Below, piece by piece: positions 59,901-64,000 of a DNA stretch of 64,000 bases. The notes beneath the pieces were generated by a model. The model had not been told where the DNA came from. It was given only the letters and a program-made list of their open reading frames with translations, and did not search any database. The number at the start of each line of letters is the position of its first letter. The stretch's first letter is position 1. Origin of the DNA: Monoplex corrugatus (taxonomy: Eukaryota; Mollusca; Gastropoda; Littorinimorpha; Ranellidae); assembly GCA_030674185.1 (NCBI GenBank), contig JAPXFY010000016.1, positions 49,045,250 to 49,109,249 of the forward strand, written 5' to 3'. The position numbers and the translations under genes are program-made.

Positions 59901-62221
59901 CATCAACAAAACACTGACCTAAACATCAACAAAACACTGAACCTAAACATCAACAAAACACTGACCTAAACATCAAAAGAACACTGACCCCAAACATCAA
60001 CAGAATATCGACCCTAAACATCAACAAAACACTGAACCTAAACATAAACAAAACACTGAACCTAAACATCAACAAAACACTGAACCTAAACATAAACAAA
60101 ACACTGAACCTAAACATAAACAAAACACTGAACCTAAACATCAACAAAACACTGACCCTGTACATCAACAAAACACTGACCCTCAACATCCACAAAACAC
60201 TGACCTAAACATCAACAAAACACTGACCCTAAACATCAACAAAACACTGACCCTAAACATCAACAAAACACTGACCCTCAACATCAACAAAACACTGACC
60301 TAAACATCAACAAAACACTGAGCCTAAACATCAACAAAACATTGACCCTAAACATCAACAAAACATTGACCCTAAACATCAACAAAACACTGACCTAAAC
60401 ATCAACAAAACACTGACCCTCAACATCCACAAAACACTGACCTAAACATAAACAAAACACTGACCCTCAACATCAACAAAACACTGACCTAAACATCAAC
60501 AAAACACTGACCTAAACATCAACAAAACACTGAACCTAAACATCAACAAAACACTGACCCTAAACATCAACAAAACACTGAACCTAAACATAAACAAAAC
60601 ACTGACCCTCAACATCAACAAAACACTGACCTCAACATCCACAAAACACTGACCCTAAACATCAACAAAACACTGAACCTAAACATCAACAAAACACTGA
60701 ACCTCAACATCAACAAAACACTGAACCTAAACATCAACAAAACACTGACCCTCAACATCAACAAAACACTGACCTAAACATCAACAAAACACTGACCCTA
60801 AACATCAACAAAACACTGACCCTAAACATCCACAAAACACTGACCCTCAACATCCACAAAACACTGACCCTGTACATCCACAAAACACTGACCCTGTACA
60901 TCCACAAAACACTGACCCTGTACATCCACAAAACACTGACCTCAACATCAACAAAACATTGACCCTGTACATCCACAAAACACTGACCCTCAACATCCAC
61001 AAAACACTGACCCTGTACATCCACAAAACACTGACCCTGTACATCCACAAAACACTGACCCTGTACATCCACAAAACACTGACCCTCAACATCAACAAAA
61101 CATTGACCCTAAACATCAACAGAATAAAGCATCAAACTGATATCACCTTCCAACAAACTAAAGTAGCAATAACAAGCAAAATCTTTTTTTTAATATAATA
61201 TAGTCTCTCAGATAAGCTGAGCTTATGTGCTTGTAAGATATGGTCAAGTTATGTGCTATTGAAAGTACAACAAAAACAAAAACCATAACTGTCAATACAA
61301 CAAAGCACTGCCACAATGACTATTCAATGGCTGCTACAGTAAGCCTAAATTTCACACAAATCCCAACTTGCAACTTAAATACTGGTCTGTTCATTGCTCA
61401 TCTTGATGGTCTACACATTCTGAAGATGTCAGCTTAAAATATCAATGTTCTTGTTCCTCACCCCCTACCCCCATTTAAAGGCTTACCAGCACAGGGTCTT
61501 ACGCATGCTCAAGGAATCTGCCAGATAATTACTGGCAAATTTAGAGGAATACATATGGAAGTGTCAGAGTGTGAAGAATTCCTCTTGAGCAAATACAGCA
61601 AAGATGGAACTGACTTTGATGAATCCCTCTTGAGCATACTCAAAGCCCCAAACTTCACACAAAACCATACACTGCACTGGTGTAAAGATTAAAAAGAAAA
61701 CCAAGAAAAGTAACATGCAAACAGACAGACATGCATGAATACTATATATGCATGCAATTTGTAAAATGTTTATCAAACGCACTTACAAATTCAACAACAT
61801 CACTGAGAGGGCTCCCTGCCTCAGACACTTCTCGCTTTGTCCACACATACTGCTGGCTAAGCTGAAACAGAAAAAAAAACAAAGGCACATGTAAGTTCTG
61901 AGTTTTATCTTCCAAATGAATGTTTGTTTAAATTCCTATAGCAGTCTGCATAAGAATACATTTGTATCATGTAGTTTAACAAATACATTTGTACCATGTA
62001 GTTTAACAAATAGTATGTACAGAAGTAAAGGAAACTCAGTTATAAACATAAGTGGCAAGTGACTATGTGTCTTTGTATGGTTACCTTGATGTCTTGCAGG
62101 AAATGTGAATTTTGAGAGCGGAAATTGACAAGCCACTCAGCTGCTTCCACAGGCAGATCCATGCGTCCTGTTTTGTGTGATGATGGGGATGTTTCATGGT
62201 ACCGACAATTCCAGTCAGATG
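47952..62221 (-). CDS. DAP3: Mitochondrial small ribosomal subunit protein mS29 (DAP3), 3' eight exons, 5' end outside window
   Basis: GTP-binding protein of the mitochondrial ribosomal small subunit. Exons: 62085-62221, 61787-61861, 54071-54150, 53182-53260, 51911-51970, 50794-50885, 48992-49106, 47952-48037. Together they code for about 240 residues, matching roughly the C-terminal half of the 398-residue human protein. Landmarks: LPVEAAEWLVNF, YVWTKREVSEAGSPLSDVVE, KVLLAVDGVNAFW (Walker-B-like strand), ISLVHNYKKML, YLLGDE/GYKWLDPFVPI, EYYMDRNWLQH and TEEGKKELIFLSN. The Walker A exon must lie beyond 64000. All junctions agree in phase except at the 50794-50885 exon, which is one base short. 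The third listed exon takes its acceptor from a minisatellite unit. Confidence 0.94.
49217..49233. repeat. poly(C) run
   Basis: Seventeen consecutive C residues in a DAP3 intron, a likely sequencing weak spot. Confidence 0.95.
49293..49590 (+). mobile_element. tRNA-derived SINE family B, plus-strand copy with clear head
   Basis: Head near 49300-49370 with GTGGGTAAGATGTC (A-box-like) and GGGGTTCAATCC (B box), then GGTACCTCCCACCAGTTAGG and a body ending CATGCACACCCACCAAAGAC. This is the best-preserved head for the family whose minus copies lie at 5945, 13885, 23408, 27058, 31110 and 52770. Confidence 0.7.
49845..50155 (+). repeat. Dispersed repeat family E copy
   Basis: Contains GTGGGATCTTTAGCATGCGC and AACCTTGAGTTTAGTTAC. 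A related copy at 52500-52745 shares the GTTGTGGGATCTTT block and the AGGGACA/GGGAACAGA end. Likely a SINE. Confidence 0.5.
50794..50885 (-). pseudogene. DAP3: DAP3 exon with an apparent one-base deletion
   Basis: The preceding exon ends in phase 0 (51911) and the next begins in phase 0 (49106), so this exon should be a multiple of three; it is 92 bp. Reading from the acceptor gives THG and then nonsense. The next frame gives AILCSVDIFANGRK and YLLGDE, which match the family. The switch falls in a GGG run at 50877-50879 (CCC on the plus strand). One missing G, real or an assembly error, explains everything. Confidence 0.85.
51135..51235 (-). repeat. Dispersed repeat family D copy (minus)
   Basis: Reverse complement of the family D core: CACCCAAATCTGCCAGCAAT followed by GTCTGTGCAAAACCCTATG. 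Confidence 0.55.
51310..51480 (-). mobile_element. SINE family C copy and adjacent (CAATG)n repeat
   Basis: 51310-51400 carries TGGGACTGAACATAAGAACC and AAGTCCATGGCTC, matching 12425 and 21165. 51425-51480 is a run of the pentamers AATAC/AATGC. Confidence 0.5.
51747..51900. repeat. (CA)n and (CG)n tract next to a DAP3 donor
   Basis: CA repeats with CGCGCG blocks at 51847-51852 and 51872-51880. It reads (UG)n on the DAP3 sense strand, starting about 11 nt after the donor of the 51911-51970 exon. Confidence 0.93.
52770..53010 (-). mobile_element. SINE family B copy (minus) with an internal 31 bp duplication
   Basis: Family B blocks with AGACTCGCAGGTCTATACAT. The segment GGGAAAAATCTCCATCTTTA is present twice in tandem near 52905-52970. 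Confidence 0.6.
53343..53728 (-). mobile_element. RTE-clade retrotransposon 3' end fragment (minus)
   Basis: Minus strand: MWFLRRMLRVPW-like block near 53650-53690, the GRPREKIWDGLAG region near 53460-53500, and a (GAT)n tail near 53345-53355. About 380 bp, frame-broken, in a DAP3 intron. Confidence 0.82.
54149..54154 (-). promoter_or_regulatory. DAP3: DAP3 3' splice site inside the terminal minisatellite unit
   Basis: The sense strand reads TTTAG/GG at the exon border. This acceptor is the only one that gives the family sequence GLNRMKFASDCVGAIL in phase 0. A second AG 11 bp into the exon would put it out of frame. Confidence 0.82.
54150..55304. repeat. 24-27 bp minisatellite, right-hand block in transcription order, abutting a DAP3 acceptor
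   Basis: Plus-strand units of the type CCCTAAACATCAACAGAACA (CTGA), with CCTAA variants and AGAACA/AAAACA versions. On the DAP3 sense strand each unit carries TGTTGATGTTTAG/GGTC. The array reaches the exon at 54150 exactly; the first exon bases GGTC are shared with the repeat unit. Confidence 0.97.
55305..58232 (-). pseudogene. RTE-clade (CFDP2/BovB-like) retrotransposon, nearly full ORF2, decayed, inside the minisatellite
   Basis: APE-type LINE. On the minus strand, in order: endonuclease with VATWNIRTL and LGLGEVRWKGAG (about 58130-58010), IIQVYAPTS and VIMGDCNAKVG (57840-57710) and NQIDYILI (about 57510). The usual SDHNP active-site motif reads SDLNP, so the catalytic His is Leu. The reverse transcriptase follows (56812-55667) with APGPDNITTEM, FVDYTKAFDQV, GVRQGCVLSP and YADDTVLIAE, and then the C-terminal MWFLRRMLRVPWTAKKTN. 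It ends in (TGA)n at about 55305-55322. Stops or shifts near 57899, 57530-57585, 57175 and 56812 and after LLY near 55720 leave it non-functional. The 5' end is truncated just before the endonuclease. Confidence 0.93.
58228..61125. repeat. 24-25 bp minisatellite, main block in DAP3 intron
   Basis: About 2.9 kb of plus-strand units of the type CTAAACATCAACAAAACACT (GAAC/GACC), roughly 118 units by length. Right-hand units (60840-61090) carry CCTGTACATCCACAAAACAC variants. Sense-strand units read TTTTGTTGATGTTTAG/GTT. Open frames such as repeated (V)LLMFRFS are array artefacts. Confidence 0.97.
61480..61660 (+). repeat. Dispersed repeat family D copy
   Basis: ATGCTCAAGGAATCTGCCAG, TACTGGCAAATTTAGAGGAA and GAATTCCTCTTGAGCAAATA; the last block is partly duplicated. 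Confidence 0.6.
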
Positions 62222-62930
62222 CTGCCCAAAAAATGTGTTCAGCTTTTTAAATTGAATAAACTTTCAAAACATGCAGAAGCAGACAAAACAAACAGCTAAA
62301 TGATAATAAACATAATCTGTGTATCACAGATGATTTCGACTTCACCCTCAATCTAAAAGTGTGGGGCGGGGGGAGAGGGGGAAGGGCAGTTGCTAGTACA
62401 CTCACATTTAATAAGCTGCATTAATCTTTCAGCCTTGTCTGTTTTACAAGAGAAATGCACTCCCAGCTGGGGGGTTTTGGGGGGAACTGCACAATCAACG
62501 GGTACCACAATAAAACACCTATATCTCAAAAACTACTTGACGAAATTCATTGAAATTTTGTATGCTTGCTAATATATAAATGTTCTGTCTTGTATGTAAT
62601 TTTCAGATCATCTGATGTTTTCAGTCTTAGTTAAAATTTTATGAAAATTTACAAAAACTACAAAAAATCTGATTTTTATCATTCAGTCATATTCACAATT
62701 AAAGAGGCACACCAAAATCACAATGTACACAAGTGATCACAAAAGGAGCTACTACAAAATGGGTATTATTACTTTGAAATTGAGTTGAATCCCATAATAA
62801 TTAATATCCACAAGGTCTAAAAAATAAAGGAAAAAGAAACACTTTTTCTGCAAATGTGGGATACACTCGATTCAGAGGACCTATCATGAGTTGAGGATGG
62901 TGGTGGTCGTGGTGGTGGGGCCAGAGATTG

Positions 62931-63024
62931 CTCCGACATACTGTATGGCAAGAAAGTGACAAAAGGAGCCTTCATTCTCATTATCACTGTCACAGTTGCT
63001 TTCTTGCCGTACAGTATGTCGGAG
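62931..63024. repeat. 26 bp inverted repeat with 42 bp loop
   Basis: Arms CTCCGACATACTGTATGGCA... at 62931-62956 and its complement at 62999-63024 match with one mismatch, inside the piggyBac-like remnant. Confidence 0.9.
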
Positions 63025-63416
63025 AATTCTGGAAGCATCAATATGAACACGCCCACTTGATGTTGATGGCTGATTTTCCACATCAATTTCATCAAATTTT
63101 CGGTCTTTGCGAGGGCTCTTTGTCGAATGAAGTGCTGATCGACGAAGATACACTCAATTCAGAGGCTGTTTCTTCTGTTTCAGGCTCAAAATCACTGCCT
63201 TTACAGAGGAGGATTTCATCCAAAATTTGTTGTGTAGCGAGCTCATTTAATCATCTTGAAGTCAAACAACCACCAAAAAAAAAAAAAAAAACTGCATAAA
63301 ATTGCTTGAAAATGACTTGGCGGAATCTTCGAAGTTATCAGAAGGGAAGAGTGACTGAGTAATGTCCCTTCCTTAATGAATATTCATACAAATGAAACCG
63401 AAAGTGAGTGGGTGTG

Positions 63417-63486
63417 TGCGCTCGACAAATTGTTGGGTGCATGAGCTGAGAGGTGATCAGTCACACCCGACAATTTGTCAGGCGCA
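63417..63486. repeat. 23 bp imperfect inverted repeat near the piggyBac-like right end
   Basis: Arms TGCGCTCGACAAATTGTTGG... (63417-63439) and CACCCGACAATTTGTCAGGC... (63464-63486). Likely subterminal transposase-binding structure of the element that ends at 63502. From 63503 to 64000 I see no exon or repeat I can name. Confidence 0.8.
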
Positions 63487-64000
63487 GAGCGGAATAAGTT
63501 AAATGTGTATTAATCAAATTGTTTTAAACTCAAATCAAACCAAAATAAACTGACATACATTTTATGGCAACAGTAAGGAATGCATTAAACCCAGATAGTT
63601 GAAATTGAAAGGAGATGAAAAAAAGTTTTCATCCACACTGTTAGATCATTTCAGCACTCTTCAAACGTCAGAGCCTCAGTAATGTTGACCAAAAGTTCTG
63701 AGTTATGTTGTCTGCTCACTCTGACAGTGTCTCAGCCCATCTTGAATATGTTCACAGCCTGAGTTCACTATCATCAAAATGTGACAATAAAATAATTTCA
63801 AATTGTAGGTCAAAAGAATTAAAAGCTGACCGGTGAAAATGAATAGATGTGATGCTGAAAATCAGATCTATGTGTGAGTAGTGGACGAGAAGTGACGACG
63901 ATGTCAGGCCTCAAATGTGAGAGCAATTCTCCTTTTAGACATGATGAAACTGTATACGCATTACTTCAATGGATGCAAACATCTGAAGTCCATAAACTAT

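Larger units (their letters stand above)
62421..63502 (-). mobile_element. piggyBac-like element with a broken N-terminal transposase remnant
   Basis: The right end read inward is TTAACTTATTCCGCTC and resembles the 19238-19917 element; the left end TTAATCTTTCAGCC is a weaker match. On the minus strand, acidic low-complexity frames (DEILLCKGSDFEPETEET near 63215, then after a shift ENQPSTSSGRVHID near 63070 and NCDSDNENEGS near 62985) look like the N-terminus of a piggyBac transposase. No catalytic domain is present. The outer boundaries are tentative. Confidence 0.45.

Noticed and set aside
58721..61119. Proteins with repeated LLMFRFSV / LWMYRVSV units
   Set aside because: Frames through the minisatellite, which lies in an intron; no start context and no conserved sequence.
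54100..61125. Telomere-like or CRISPR-like array because of CCCTAA and regular units
   Set aside because: Units are 24-25 bp contiguous tandem copies with no spacers, and CCCTAA occurs only once in some units; it is an intronic minisatellite.

Overview
This is a gene-poor, repeat-rich stretch of animal nuclear DNA, most likely from a mollusc (a gastropod would fit). The mollusc placement is an inference from the intron-rich ciliary and mitochondrial genes, the many long GT/CA tracts, the tRNA-derived SINEs and the mix of RTE, R2-like, mariner, hAT and piggyBac-like elements. Nothing here is bacterial or organellar.

Three conserved genes form the backbone. (1) CFAP53/CCDC11, minus strand, 15133 down to 7614, eight exons that join in phase to about 509 codons. 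(2) WDR93, plus strand, 15627 to 45594, sixteen exons that join in phase to about 730 codons and include one GC-AG intron. (3) DAP3 (mitochondrial ribosomal protein mS29), minus strand, entering from beyond the right edge; its last eight exons lie between 62221 and 47952. CFAP53 and WDR93 are both axonemal and start head to head, with about 490 bp between their start codons. That gap holds a YY1-type motif overlapping an X-box-like (RFX) sequence, so it looks like a shared ciliary promoter. WDR93 and DAP3 converge tail to tail around 46.4-47.5 kb. One DAP3 exon (50794-50885) is one base short of the expected frame.

Layout: 1-2.76 kb is the 3' part of an R2-type non-LTR retrotransposon (RT, zinc knuckle, restriction-like endonuclease) with one frameshift, directly followed by a tRNA-headed SINE. 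3.1-7.5 kb has no gene and holds piggyBac-like and CpG-rich inverted-repeat MITEs and tandem arrays. 7.6-15.1 kb is CFAP53. 15.6-46.4 kb is WDR93, whose introns carry a piggyBac-like element (19.2-19.9 kb), an inverted pair of minisatellite arrays (23.7-25.1 kb), RTE fragments, a mariner remnant (35.9-36.9 kb), a complete-looking hAT transposon (39.8-42.6 kb) and a 1.5 kb minisatellite. 48-62.2 kb is DAP3; one intron is filled by about 4 kb of a 24-25 bp minisatellite split by a decayed RTE element. 62.4-63.5 kb is a piggyBac-like element.

The most unusual structure is that DAP3 minisatellite. On the transcribed strand each unit ends in TTTAG/G, a copy of the intron's own 3' splice site, and the array runs right up to the real acceptor at 54150. 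A second array abuts an acceptor in WDR93. Long dinucleotide tracts inside the three genes read (UG)n on the sense strand in 11 of 14 cases.
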